DNA from: CAJXZP01 sp963974475
GTDB taxonomy: Bacteria; Bacteroidota; Bacteroidia; Flavobacteriales_G; Salibacteraceae
Direction of reading: 5' to 3'
Length of the DNA stretch: 21,144 bases
NCBI GenBank assembly: GCA_963974475.1
Contig: CAXBCR010000038.1
Location: 1-21,144, forward strand
Of the stretch, positions 7,308 through 14,069 are shown in pieces. Position 1 is the stretch's first letter; each line of letters begins with the position of its first letter. The position numbers and the translations under genes are program-made. The notes beneath the pieces are model-generated. The model had not been told where the DNA came from and ran no database searches. It saw nothing but the letters and a program-made list of their open reading frames with translations.

Positions 7308-8234
7308 TTGAAAGTATATTATGGCGTAGATGAATTTGTAGCTCCGGAGTTTCCGGTGGTTACCACGGGTACCTTTGATGGAGTTCATTCGGGCCACATG
7401 ACTATTTTAAATAGACTCAAAACGCTAGCCAAATTGCATGGGGGCGAAACCGTGGTGGTTTCATTTAATCCGCACCCGCGTTCGGTTATTCAACCCGGAG
7501 CCGATATTAAACTGATTCACACCATTGATGAGAAGATTGAACGGTTAGAAAAAGCAGGGATTGACCATTTTGTGATCATTCCATTTACTAAAGAATTTTC
7601 ACGAACCAGTTCTCTGGCTTTTGTACGAGATATTTTAATCAAGCAGTTAAATACTAAATTACTAGTGATTGGGTATGATCATCAGTTTGGTCGCGACCGA
7701 GAGGGTTCAATTGCTGATTTAGAAGAGTTTGCGGTGATTTATGGTTTCCAAATTGAGCAGATTGAAGCCCAAACTTTTGAGGACATAAATATAAGTAGTA
7801 CCAAAATTAGAAAAGCGCTTGCGGAAGGAGATTTTGAAACGGCTAATCAGTTTTTAGGGTATGAATTTTCTCTTTCGGGCGAAGTGGTGCATGGCTTTAA
7901 AAGAGGGAAACAGATTGGGTTTCCCACGGCTAATATTTCTGTAAATAATCCCTTTAAACTTATTCCATCGCAAGGGGTTTATGCCGTTTCGGTCATGGTA
8001 GATGGTGCCCAATATGGTGGAATGTTGAACATTGGTTCTAAACCCACCGTTAGCAATGAGAATACGCTTAGTATAGAGGTGCATATCTTCGATTTTTCGT
8101 CCGATATTTATGGAAAAACCGTTTCGGTATATTTAAAAAAACGCATTCGTAACGAAAAAAAGTTTGACAATTTGGAAGAATTACGCCTTCAATTAGAAAA
8201 AGATAAGCAACAAACCGAAACTATTTTAGGCTAA
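7308..8234 (+). CDS. ribF: Bifunctional riboflavin kinase / FAD synthetase
   Basis: This cytosolic enzyme of 308 residues phosphorylates riboflavin to FMN and adenylates FMN to FAD. The N-terminal nucleotidyltransferase domain shows GTFDGVHSGH (21-30), NPHPR (54-58) and SSTKIRKAL (163-171). The C-terminal kinase domain shows GFPTANI (204-210), the GGMLNIGSKPTV strand (237-248) and the EVHIFDF strand (257-263), which carries the catalytic glutamate. The length is typical. The start must be TTG at 7308, because an in-frame stop lies at 7281-7283 and no ATG intervenes. The following LRR gene overlaps its stop by one base (TAATG), so the two are probably translationally coupled. The sequence gives no sign of an FMN riboswitch in the 180-base leader region. 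Confidence 0.96.
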   Translation: MKVYYGVDEFVAPEFPVVTTGTFDGVHSGHMTILNRLKTLAKLHGGETVVVSFNPHPRSVIQPGADIKLIHTIDEKIERLEKAGIDHFVIIPFTKEFSRTSSLAFVRDILIKQLNTKLLVIGYDHQFGRDREGSIADLEEFAVIYGFQIEQIEAQTFEDINISSTKIRKALAEGDFETANQFLGYEFSLSGEVVHGFKRGKQIGFPTANISVNNPFKLIPSQGVYAVSVMVDGAQYGGMLNIGSKPTVSNENTLSIEVHIFDFSSDIYGKTVSVYLKKRIRNEKKFDNLEELRLQLEKDKQQTETILG

Positions 8235-8803
8235 TGCGTTTCCTAGTTATCATATTCCTTTTTTGTGTAGGCCTCTCGGCCAATGCGCAAGCCGACAGTA
8301 CATTTACCAATTTAAAAGAAGCGATAGCCGCTGGACTTGGCGTAAAGGTGTTGATTTTGAAAAAACAGAAATTGACCGAATTTCCAAAAGAAATTACCCA
8401 ATTAACCAACTTGGTAATACTAGATTTAAGTAAAAATAAAATCACGCAGATACCCAAAGAAATTGGCAACTTAACGGCCTTAAAAGAGTTAAACCTAAGT
8501 AGAAATAAAGTAGATTCACTACCCGTAGAACTCGGTCAATTGCGTCAATTGGATAAGTTGATTTTGCATCATAATAGTTTTCGTAGTTTACCTGATAGTT
8601 TCGGTACATTAGTGAATCTAACTTATTTAGATGCCGATTTCACCAATATTTCTACCATACCTACCGCCATGGGAGGATGCCGTAAAATGGCTTTTTTTAA
8701 CGCACAGCATTCCTACATAAGTAAAGACACGAGGTTAGAAATAAGAAAAATTCTACCGCACGATTGCATCCAGTTATTTCCACTCACATGCAAGTGTAAT
8801 TAA
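8234..8803 (+). CDS. Secreted leucine-rich repeat protein
   Basis: This 189-residue protein starts with a clear signal peptide (about 1-19, ending SANAQA), so it acts outside the cytoplasm. Four to five leucine-rich repeats of about 23 residues cover roughly 40-150, with units such as LVILDLSKNKITQIPKEIG and LKELNLSRNKVDSLPVELG. The short C-terminal cap has two cysteines in the final LTCKCN and one in PHDC, which could form a disulfide. There is no T9SS sorting domain or lipobox. The binding partner is unknown. Its ATG overlaps the ribF stop by one base; a functional tie to flavin metabolism is not evident, so the arrangement may be only operonic economy. Confidence 0.88.
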   Translation: MRFLVIIFLFCVGLSANAQADSTFTNLKEAIAAGLGVKVLILKKQKLTEFPKEITQLTNLVILDLSKNKITQIPKEIGNLTALKELNLSRNKVDSLPVELGQLRQLDKLILHHNSFRSLPDSFGTLVNLTYLDADFTNISTIPTAMGGCRKMAFFNAQHSYISKDTRLEIRKILPHDCIQLFPLTCKCN

Positions 8804-8817
8804 TAAAAACAAATCCC

Positions 8818-9063
8818 ATGAAAGTATCCATCGACATAAGTATGTATCCGCTAAATCCGGATTATAAACCTTCTATTAAAGCGTTTATTGAAGCGCTAAA
8901 CTCGCATGAAGAAATCACTATTCAAGAAAACAATATGAGTACCCAAGTTTTTGGCGAATACCGAGATGCCATGCGCATAGTGACCGATGAAATTGAAAAA
9001 GCATCGGGCGATGAACCCAAAGTGGTTTTTGTAATGAAGTTGATTCCATTTGACTTGAGTTAG
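8818..9063 (+). CDS. Small YkoF-like (thiamine-binding family) protein
   Basis: This 81-residue cytosolic protein has the pattern of a single YkoF/MTH1187-type ferredoxin-like domain: a first strand VSIDISMYPL, a helix KPSIKAFIEAL, then the conserved-looking NNMSTQVFGEY (38-48), a long helix to about 62 and a final strand KVVFVMKLIPFDL. YkoF proteins bind thiamine or its pyrimidine precursor; whether this one does cannot be told from the sequence, and no thiamine genes are adjacent. It follows the LRR gene after 14 bases in the same direction and probably shares its message. A heptamer repeat array begins at the base after its TAG stop. The family call is from remembered motif similarity and is moderate. 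Confidence 0.7.
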   Translation: MKVSIDISMYPLNPDYKPSIKAFIEALNSHEEITIQENNMSTQVFGEYRDAMRIVTDEIEKASGDEPKVVFVMKLIPFDLS

Positions 9064-9112
9064 GTGTTGGGAGTTGGGAGACGGAAGACCGAAGACGGGA
9101 GTTTGGATTTGA
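9064..9112. repeat. Degenerate heptamer repeat array, left of RelE module
   Basis: Seven units follow in 7-base phase: GTGTTGG, GAGTTGG, GAGACGG, AAGACCG, AAGACGG, GAGTTTG, GATTTGA. The array starts directly after the stop codon of the YkoF-like gene. Positions 9085-9104 match 9718-9737 in 19 of 20 bases, so the RelE toxin-antitoxin pair lies between direct repeats. Confidence 0.75.
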
Positions 9113-9121
9113 AAAAATGAA

Positions 9122-9448
9122 TTAATCGATTTGTGCGAGTAAATTCATTAATTCTTTGTCGGTAATATTATCCTTGGTCGATTTATCAAAGATGGAAAGT
9201 AGGAACACAGTTTCCTCAATGACAACGAATTTTGTGATTATCCTGGCTCCACCAGATTTTCCTTTTCCTTTTGATTTGATGGCTAATCGAATTTTAAAAC
9301 AATTTTTACCCAAGGGTGTGCCAGATTCAGGTTTCTTTTCTAACTGATCTATCAGAAAAGAAAATTCAGTTTTGAGTGATGGGAATTTTTTTGCTAATTT
9401 TTTTAATTCTTTTGCAAATTTTGGGGTGGCAATTACATTATAAATCAC
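9122..9448 (-). CDS. RelE/ParE-superfamily toxin
   Basis: This 108-residue basic protein has the RelE-fold pattern: an N-terminal strand with two Lys-rich helices (PKFAKELKKLAKKFPSLKTEFSFLIDQL), a loop with PLGKNCFKIRLAIKSKGKGKSGGAR, then strands ITKFVVIEETVFLLSIFDKS and a C-terminal helix. This is typical of ribosome-dependent mRNA interferases, and this subtype with a KIRLAIKSKGKGKSGGAR loop is familiar from Bacteroidota. The start is GTG at 9448, overlapping the antitoxin gene by 11 bases. Antitoxin first, toxin second, with overlap, is the standard type II layout. The gene is rich in A and T and sits between heptamer repeats, compatible with acquisition as a cassette. Which RelE-superfamily activity it has (RNase or gyrase poison) is not decided by sequence. 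Confidence 0.85.
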   Translation of the reverse strand: MIYNVIATPKFAKELKKLAKKFPSLKTEFSFLIDQLEKKPESGTPLGKNCFKIRLAIKSKGKGKSGGARIITKFVVIEETVFLLSIFDKSTKDNITDKELMNLLAQID

Positions 9449-9647
9449 GTAATAATTCTTTTGCTGAAATCCCTTTTAATTTCCCCGAGCGGATAAGATT
9501 TAACTCTTCTACTGATTCTTTTATTTCAGTCATTAATTCCGCTTTAGAATTGGATAATGGCGTTGCTTCCGTAATGAAATCAAAATCCTGGATTACCTTC
9601 ATAAAAAAGGACACCTTATCGTCATTTATGTTTAATAATAGCTTCAT
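9438..9647 (-). CDS. Antitoxin of RelE-type module
   Basis: This 69-residue protein is upstream of and overlapping the RelE-like toxin. The N-terminal part (KLLLNINDDKVSFFMKVIQDF) looks like a short strand and helix; the C-terminal part (about 35-69, AELMTEIKESVEELNLIRSG then KLKGISAKELLRDL) is an amphipathic helix with a tail that would wrap the toxin. There is no ribbon-helix-helix or helix-turn-helix that I can recognise, so autoregulation is uncertain. The ATG at 9647 lies 20 bases after a consensus promoter. The antitoxin call relies mainly on gene order and the C-terminal pattern common with this toxin subtype. Confidence 0.78.
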   Translation of the reverse strand: MKLLLNINDDKVSFFMKVIQDFDFITEATPLSNSKAELMTEIKESVEELNLIRSGKLKGISAKELLRDL

Positions 9648-9667
9648 CTGGTAAAATATTAGGACAA

Positions 9668-9697
9668 CAAAGATACATTATATAAATTTCAATCCAA
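9668..9697 (-). promoter_or_regulatory. Consensus Bacteroidota promoter of RelE module
   Basis: On the minus strand TTG (9697-9695) is followed after exactly 19 bases by TATCTTTG (9675-9668), a full match to TTG-N19-TAnnTTTG. The antitoxin ATG is 20 bases further. This is the best promoter in the window. Confidence 0.8.
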
Positions 9698-9717
9698 TGG
9701 AATAATATGAGGGGTAA

Positions 9718-9738
9718 AAGACCGAAGACGGAAGTTTT
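9718..9738. repeat. Heptamer repeat units, right of RelE module
   Basis: Three in-phase units AAGACCG, AAGACGG and AAGTTTT lie just 3' of the PPIase gene stop codon. Bases 9718-9737 match 9085-9104 with one difference, so the RelE module and its promoter lie between these copies in direct orientation. Confidence 0.7.
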
Positions 9739-9743
9739 TTAAT

Positions 9744-10541
9744 TTACCTCAAAACCTTCATGGAAATAGGAATTTCCGTGAGTGGCCATTCTCGGTTATC
9801 TACTTTCACCTTGTTGAGCGCTATGGCTACGTCCATTCCTGCTATTACTTCGCCTATTACCGTGTGCTGCTCGTCTAAATAGGGTGTGCCGCCAATGGTT
9901 TCATAAATTTTATATTGTGCTGGAGTGTATGATGTACCAAACTCGCGTTCGTGGGCTTTAATTTCTGTTTTGCTGTATTTCTGACCGAGCACGATATAAA
10001 ATTCAAAGGGGGATGAACTCTTTTTTGGATTTTTGTCGTAACGCCTAGCCATCGCTACCGAACCGTATTTATGAATATTCGCTTTCCGAAATTCTGCAGG
10101 TAGCACGTAACCGCCTATTTTGGCACGCATCTCTTGGCACGGCCATTCATCGGAGTTGCCAGCTTGGTCCACAAAATTTTGCGATACCCGATAAAATTGA
10201 GTTAAGTCAAAATAACCTCTCTTAGTAAGGTAAATCATGTCGGCTCGGTGTAGCGGTGTGTTTTGGTATAGCCGAATGTCAATATCACCATACGGACAGG
10301 TAAGCCGAATAACCGTTTCGGGATTTTCTTTACCGTAAGCGGTTAAAAATGATTTTACATTCTTATTGGTAATTCGTGGGTAGGTTTTTTCTTTGGGCTT
10401 TGCTTTTTCTTTTGGTGTAATAGCTGGTTTTTCTGTCGTTGCTGCGGATACGGTTGTTTTAATTTGTTTTTTTGCTTTGTCGCTAGTGCAAGAGGAAAAG
10501 CTAATAATATGAATCAGAATGTAAATTAATGTATGTTTCAT
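9744..10541 (-). CDS. Cyclophilin-type peptidylprolyl isomerase lipoprotein
   Basis: This 265-residue protein should be an envelope prolyl isomerase. A hydrophobic N-terminus ends in a plausible lipobox, SFSSC with Cys18, followed by a Lys/Pro/Thr-rich linker (about 20-55). The cyclophilin domain covers about 76-265: FYRVSQNFVDQAG (116-128) aligns with the FHR...Q segment and keeps the catalytic Arg118 and Gln126; GSVAMAR (160-166), FEFYIVLG (179-186) and DEQHTVIGEVIAGMDV (223-238) align with later conserved blocks. Insertions at 131-150 and 186-215 make it longer than minimal cyclophilins, as in other Bacteroidota lipoprotein forms. The gene begins three bases after the zeta-like toxin stop and may be co-transcribed with it. 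Confidence 0.92.
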   Translation of the reverse strand: MKHTLIYILIHIISFSSCTSDKAKKQIKTTVSAATTEKPAITPKEKAKPKEKTYPRITNKNVKSFLTAYGKENPETVIRLTCPYGDIDIRLYQNTPLHRADMIYLTKRGYFDLTQFYRVSQNFVDQAGNSDEWPCQEMRAKIGGYVLPAEFRKANIHKYGSVAMARRYDKNPKKSSSPFEFYIVLGQKYSKTEIKAHEREFGTSYTPAQYKIYETIGGTPYLDEQHTVIGEVIAGMDVAIALNKVKVDNREWPLTEIPISMKVLR

Positions 10542-10544
10542 AAT

Positions 10545-11153
10545 CTAAATCGCTGATTTAAAATCTTTGTAAATTAACGGGAATCGTCTTTCAAAGTATT
10601 CTGGGAGAAAATCAGCCATTAATTCAATTTTGCCGGCTTTAATTTTAAGTATGTTTTGATACAATAAACCAGTTTTTGAGTTGTCTATAAACTGAATTTC
10701 ATCAAAATAGGGATAATGAAGATTAATATTTTTATACCCCGCTTTCCATTTTAGGTCAATAACTGCATCACTTACAAAATGGCCCTTAAATTCTGTGCGA
10801 ATTTTAATTCTTTGTCTTGCAATTTCTTGATTGTCAATACAAAAAAAGAATATTTTCAATTTGTAGTTGTGTTTTTTGAATTTTTCAGGCCAGTAAATTG
10901 GATGCGAATCGAAATTGGTTTCGTAACAATAATCGATTCCATTATTTAATGCTGATTTAATGGAGCCTGTAAATGACTGGGTTGTTTTATTCTTTGCGAA
11001 GACTTCTCTTAAATCACTATCAGGTAGTGAGTTGTAATTTTTTAGATAAGTTTTATCATAATCAAAGGATTCCAGGTTATCGGGTAAAAGAGACTTGGCA
11101 AAAGTGGATTTACCAGCACCATTGCAGCCTGCAATAATGATTAGGCTAGGCAT
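10545..11153 (-). CDS. Zeta-toxin-like P-loop protein
   Basis: This 202-residue protein resembles small zeta toxins, which phosphorylate nucleotide-activated sugars of cell wall synthesis. A Walker A motif AGCNGAGKST is at 8-17, an acidic DYDK at 31-34, an ETNFDS motif at 78-83 in the place of the substrate-binding segment, and a basic IARQRIKIR (111-119) followed by GHFVSD (124-129), the lid region of zeta and related kinases. The gene is visibly richer in A and T than rnhB or the PPIase gene, hinting at transfer. Its ATG overlaps the 3' end of a 55-codon gene by 8 bases, a toxin-antitoxin-like arrangement. Alternatively it could be a non-toxic nucleoside or small-molecule kinase of the same superfamily. 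Confidence 0.8.
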   Translation of the reverse strand: MPSLIIIAGCNGAGKSTFAKSLLPDNLESFDYDKTYLKNYNSLPDSDLREVFAKNKTTQSFTGSIKSALNNGIDYCYETNFDSHPIYWPEKFKKHNYKLKIFFFCIDNQEIARQRIKIRTEFKGHFVSDAVIDLKWKAGYKNINLHYPYFDEIQFIDNSKTGLLYQNILKIKAGKIELMADFLPEYFERRFPLIYKDFKSAI

Positions 11154-11313
11154 TTTGCTTCACAGAAACTTTAGTGTCCGTACTAAGCAATCCCATTTTT
11201 TGTCTTTTTGCGAAGGCGTCATTTCTAGGAATAATTACATGTTCCAGAATGAATTTGGCCTTTTTCATTTGTTCCTCAACGGTTAGTCCCGTGATAATTC
11301 TAACTGTATTCAT
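11146..11313 (-). CDS. Small protein, candidate antitoxin of zeta-like toxin
   Basis: This short gene encodes 55 residues, beginning MNTVRIITGLTVEEQ and containing a KKAKFILEHVIIPRNDAFAKR stretch. I do not recognise the family. Predicted structure is a short strand and one or two helices. It starts with ATG, is preceded by a consensus -7 element, and its last codons overlap the zeta-like toxin ATG by 8 bases in another frame, so translation is probably coupled. Classical zeta toxins pair with a roughly 90-residue epsilon antitoxin; this is smaller and shows no epsilon pattern. The antitoxin role is inferred from size, order and overlap. Confidence 0.65.
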   Translation of the reverse strand: MNTVRIITGLTVEEQMKKAKFILEHVIIPRNDAFAKRQKMGLLSTDTKVSVKQNA

Positions 11314-11317
11314 GCGG

Positions 11318-11325
11318 CAAATTTA
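11318..11325 (-). promoter_or_regulatory. -7 promoter element TAAATTTG of zeta-like module
   Basis: TAAATTTG on the minus strand matches TAnnTTTG and is separated from the small gene's ATG by only four bases (CCGC). TTA rather than TTG lies 19 bases upstream. If used, transcription would start at or next to the ATG, producing a leaderless message. Confidence 0.5.
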
Positions 11326-11352
11326 CAATTTTAACCTGAGAAGTTAAAAAGC

Positions 11353-11943
11353 CTATTTTTCTTGCGGTAAAAGCGTAAAACTCATTCGGTGATGAGGTGT
11401 TGCACCAAATTTAGCAATTGCTGCTCGGTGGGCTTTAGTAGGATATCCTTTGTTTTTGTCCCAAGCGTAATTTGGATATTCTTGATGCAACTGTAACATG
11501 AGGTCATCGCGGTATGTTTTGGCTAAAATAGAGGCCGCGGCAATACTCAAAAAGCGGCCATCTCCTTTAATCATACACGTAAATGGAATTGCCAAATCAG
11601 ATTTAAATCGGTTCCCATCTATAAGCAAATGCTCGGGTGTAACGCTTAGTTTTTCTACGGCTTGGCTCATGGCCATAAAGGAAGCGTTTAAAATGTTGAT
11701 TTCATCAATTTTGGTGTGCGACACAATTCCAACCGCCCATGCAATGGCTTCTTTCTCAATGAGCGGACGCAATGCGTAGCGTTTCTTTTCGCTAAGTTGC
11801 TTCGAATCATTTAAAATTTCATTGCGAAAACTTTCTGGAAGTATCACCGCTGCGGCAACCACAGGACCCGACAAACAACCACGTCCGGCTTCGTCACAAC
11901 CAGCTTCCAGTACTCCTTTTTGATAATAGGGACTAAGACTCAT
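11353..11943 (-). CDS. rnhB: Ribonuclease HII
   Basis: RNase HII removes ribonucleotides and RNA primers from DNA duplexes. The 196-residue protein has the signature AGCDEAGRGCLSGPVVAAAVIL with catalytic Asp17 and Glu18, DSKQLSEKKR (46-55), a third acidic position in LLIDGNR (Asp109), and the KGDGRFLSIAAASILAKTYRD segment (126-146) carrying the last metal-binding aspartate. The length is usual. The ATG at 11943 overlaps the glycosyltransferase stop by 11 bases, so rnhB is read as the second gene of that message. An A/T-rich inverted repeat downstream (arms 11329-11335 and 11343-11349) lacks a T-tract and is not convincing as a terminator. Confidence 0.97.
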   Translation of the reverse strand: MSLSPYYQKGVLEAGCDEAGRGCLSGPVVAAAVILPESFRNEILNDSKQLSEKKRYALRPLIEKEAIAWAVGIVSHTKIDEINILNASFMAMSQAVEKLSVTPEHLLIDGNRFKSDLAIPFTCMIKGDGRFLSIAAASILAKTYRDDLMLQLHQEYPNYAWDKNKGYPTKAHRAAIAKFGATPHHRMSFTLLPQEK

Positions 11944-13063
11944 TCAAACATTTTTCAATAGAATCCCACAGTTTCTCGGCCGTTTGGTCCCAGCTAAATT
12001 TTTCACGCTGTATTTTTCCTGCTTCCACTAATTTGGTCACCAAAGCAGGGTCAAAAGCTATTTTTTCCATTCCTTCTTTAATAGAATGAATATCGAAGGG
12101 ACTCACATAAACTGCTGCAGCCCCTGCTACTTCTGGCATAGAAGTAATATTGGAGGTAATCACCGGTACTTCGCAATTCATCGCTTCCACAATAGGAATA
12201 CCGAAGCCTTCAAAAAATGAAACGTAAACTAATGCGAGTGAGGAGGCTAATGCTTGACTCAATTTTTCTTGCGGTAAGCGCCCAGAAAAAATCACGTCTT
12301 TTTGAAATTCCATACCTTCAAAAGAGCGCTTTATGGCTTTCGTCCACCATTTCTTTTCTCCTACAATCAGTAATTTAATATCGGTATTATTCTCTTTTTT
12401 GAATAAATCAAACGCCTTGAAAAGTAGCGCTAAATTTTTGCGAGGCTGGATAGAGCCTATAAATATAAAATAATCATGGCCTTGCGTAAACTTTTCACGG
12501 GTGGCATTTTTATTCTCTACACTATTAGGCTTGTATACATCGCTTACACCATTATATACCACATCAATTTTATCGGGTTCCGTTTCGTAATGACGAATAA
12601 TGTCTTCCTTACTAAATTGAGAAACCGTAGCGATGCGAGTCGCTTTTTCTGCAAATTTCGGAAAGTAGTACCGGTAGTATTTACGCACCGCAAAGGGTAA
12701 ATGACGCGGATAATATTCAAAATTGATATCGTGAATAACTGCCAATTGCTTTTTCTCCGAGTTTAAACTCAAGTACCCATCAGGTGATAAAAATAAGTCC
12801 ACATCATGCTTTCTCAAAACAGGTGGAATCATCCATTCAAACCATAAGTGAAATAAAATAGGGTGTCGTGCCTGCACTGGAACCACAATAGGGGTAACGT
12901 TGTCACCAAAAATAAATTCTTCGCTATACTTCCGGTCAAACAAAAATAAAAATTCGTGCTCCGGATGGGCGCGGGTAATTCTTTTCAGAGTTTCGTACGT
13001 AAACCAGCCAATTCCTTCTAGTTTTCCTGGCAACAATAATCGTGTATTAACCGCTATTTTCAA
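11933..13063 (-). CDS. Family 4 glycosyltransferase
   Basis: This GT-B fold glycosyltransferase of 376 residues probably adds a sugar from a nucleotide donor to a surface glycan. It begins LKIAVNTRLLLPGKLEGIG, the usual start of this group; the N-terminal acceptor domain has VIHDINFEYYPRH, the C-terminal donor domain starts at FIGSIQPRKNL (201-211), and the E-x7-E motif is FEGFGIPIVEAM (Glu285, Glu293), followed by PEVAG. The frame extends upstream to 13192, but that part lacks family resemblance and contains a promoter, so I place the start at TTG 13063. Neighbouring FkbM and flippase genes, transcribed divergently, suggest a shared role in LPS or exopolysaccharide. Donor and acceptor are unknown. 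Confidence 0.9.
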   Translation of the reverse strand: MKIAVNTRLLLPGKLEGIGWFTYETLKRITRAHPEHEFLFLFDRKYSEEFIFGDNVTPIVVPVQARHPILFHLWFEWMIPPVLRKHDVDLFLSPDGYLSLNSEKKQLAVIHDINFEYYPRHLPFAVRKYYRYYFPKFAEKATRIATVSQFSKEDIIRHYETEPDKIDVVYNGVSDVYKPNSVENKNATREKFTQGHDYFIFIGSIQPRKNLALLFKAFDLFKKENNTDIKLLIVGEKKWWTKAIKRSFEGMEFQKDVIFSGRLPQEKLSQALASSLALVYVSFFEGFGIPIVEAMNCEVPVITSNITSMPEVAGAAAVYVSPFDIHSIKEGMEKIAFDPALVTKLVEAGKIQREKFSWDQTAEKLWDSIEKCLNES

Positions 13064-13089
13064 TCCCGTAGTTTTTAATTTTAGAGTAA

Positions 13090-13121
13090 CGAAAGTACAA
13101 TTTTCAAAATTCAAAATGCAA
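13090..13121 (-). promoter_or_regulatory. Promoter of glycosyltransferase and rnhB
   Basis: On the minus strand TTG (13121-13119) precedes TACTTTCG (13097-13090) after 21 bases; TACTTTCG differs from TAnnTTTG at one position. It lies 26 bases before the TTG start at 13063, inside the would-be N-terminal extension of the glycosyltransferase frame, which argues against the longer start. Confidence 0.45.
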
Positions 13122-13249
13122 CGAATTGGTAACCTAAGTGGATTGAGTATATTTGACGGCTTGAAACGAGCAAAATTATAATTTACTCTCATGGGTTTTG
13201 GGCATCTACATGCACGCCATTCGACATATTATAAAAAAGTAAAAAACAG

Positions 13250-13978
13250 GTGAAAGACAAGATTATATATGCACTTCAGAAAATTTTAGGATTTGAAAGA
13301 TACCTATATATCTTTTCGAATTTTAAAATAAAAACCTTGAAAAACGACCGGAAAGAAGGTGACTTTTTTACGTTTTTGGATATGGTAAAACCCGGTGATT
13401 GTGTGCTTGACATTGGTGCAAACATTGGGATAATGACTTACTTTCTTAGCGAAAAAGTAGAAGCCGGTGAAGTGTATTCGTTTGAACCCGTACCCGAAAA
13501 CCTATCTGCGTTACATAAAATCATTAAAAAGCATCGCTTAGATAATGTGTCGGTTATTGAAAAAGCACTTGGGGCTGAAAAAGGGACCCTCGAAATGGTA
13601 ATGCCTAAATTTGGGAAAGCGCGGAAACAAGGTTTGAGTCACGTAATTCACGACAGTATTGACACTTTTAATGAAGGAACAAAATATACTGTGGACGTGG
13701 TTACGCTTGATACTATTTTGGAACAGGCTACTTGTCAACCCAAAGCAATTAAACTAGATGTAGAGAATTTTGAATTCTTTGTGCTGAAAGGGGGCGAAAA
13801 ACTAATTACTCAGAATCACCCGATTATTTATACGGAACTTTGGGATAATGAAAATCGGTATAAATGCATGGACCTATTAACTCAATGGGGGTATAAAACC
13901 TATGTGGTAGTAAATAATAAATTGGTGCATTGGGATGCAGAAATTCATACCCATCAAAACTTCATTTTTTTGTTCTAA
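13250..13978 (+). CDS. FkbM-family methyltransferase
   Basis: This is an S-adenosylmethionine-dependent methyltransferase of 242 residues. Motif I is VLDIGANIGIMTYFL (52-66), motif II ends in FEPVPENL (78-85), and the FkbM-typical AIKLDVENFEFFVLKGGEKLI lies at 166-186, followed by HPIIYTELW. Family members O-methylate sugars, lipids or polyketides; position between a glycosyltransferase and a flippase suggests a sugar of a surface polysaccharide. The start is GTG at 13250: an in-frame stop lies at 13232 and no ATG occurs before the conserved region. The flippase gene follows in the same direction but appears to have its own promoter. The substrate is not determinable here. Confidence 0.92.
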   Translation: MKDKIIYALQKILGFERYLYIFSNFKIKTLKNDRKEGDFFTFLDMVKPGDCVLDIGANIGIMTYFLSEKVEAGEVYSFEPVPENLSALHKIIKKHRLDNVSVIEKALGAEKGTLEMVMPKFGKARKQGLSHVIHDSIDTFNEGTKYTVDVVTLDTILEQATCQPKAIKLDVENFEFFVLKGGEKLITQNHPIIYTELWDNENRYKCMDLLTQWGYKTYVVVNNKLVHWDAEIHTHQNFIFLF

Positions 13979-14043
13979 ACCAATACTGGTTACCTATTAT
14001 GTAATTTTTTGAAAATAAATTCTTAATCCTCAAAATACCTCAC

Positions 14044-14051
14044 TACTTTTG
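14044..14051 (+). promoter_or_regulatory. -7 promoter element TACTTTTG of flippase gene
   Basis: TACTTTTG matches TAnnTTTG and lies 18 bases before GTG 14070. It contains the upstream TTG (14049) that could otherwise be read as the start, so translation more likely begins at 14070. No TTG is found at the -33 distance. Confidence 0.5.
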
Positions 14052-14069
14052 ACGTTGAAACCATTAGAC

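Noticed and set aside
8818..9121. Search for tRNA, rRNA or CRISPR structures in intergenic regions
   Set aside because: No cloverleaf, rRNA signature or spaced identical repeats with spacers were seen; the heptamer arrays are contiguous and lack spacers.
11329..11349. Inverted repeat TTTTAAC / GTTAAAA downstream of rnhB
   Set aside because: All A/T-rich stem without a following T-run, and it overlaps the promoter zone of the small antitoxin-like gene; not a credible terminator.
13064..13192. N-terminal extension of the glycosyltransferase frame to 13192
   Set aside because: No family similarity, and the stretch contains a promoter-like TTG-N21-TACTTTCG; start placed at 13063.
13978..13991. 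AACCA-ATAC-TGGTT hairpin after the FkbM gene
   Set aside because: Five-bp stem and T-run more than 10 bases away; the flippase gene has its own promoter element but this is too weak to call a terminator.
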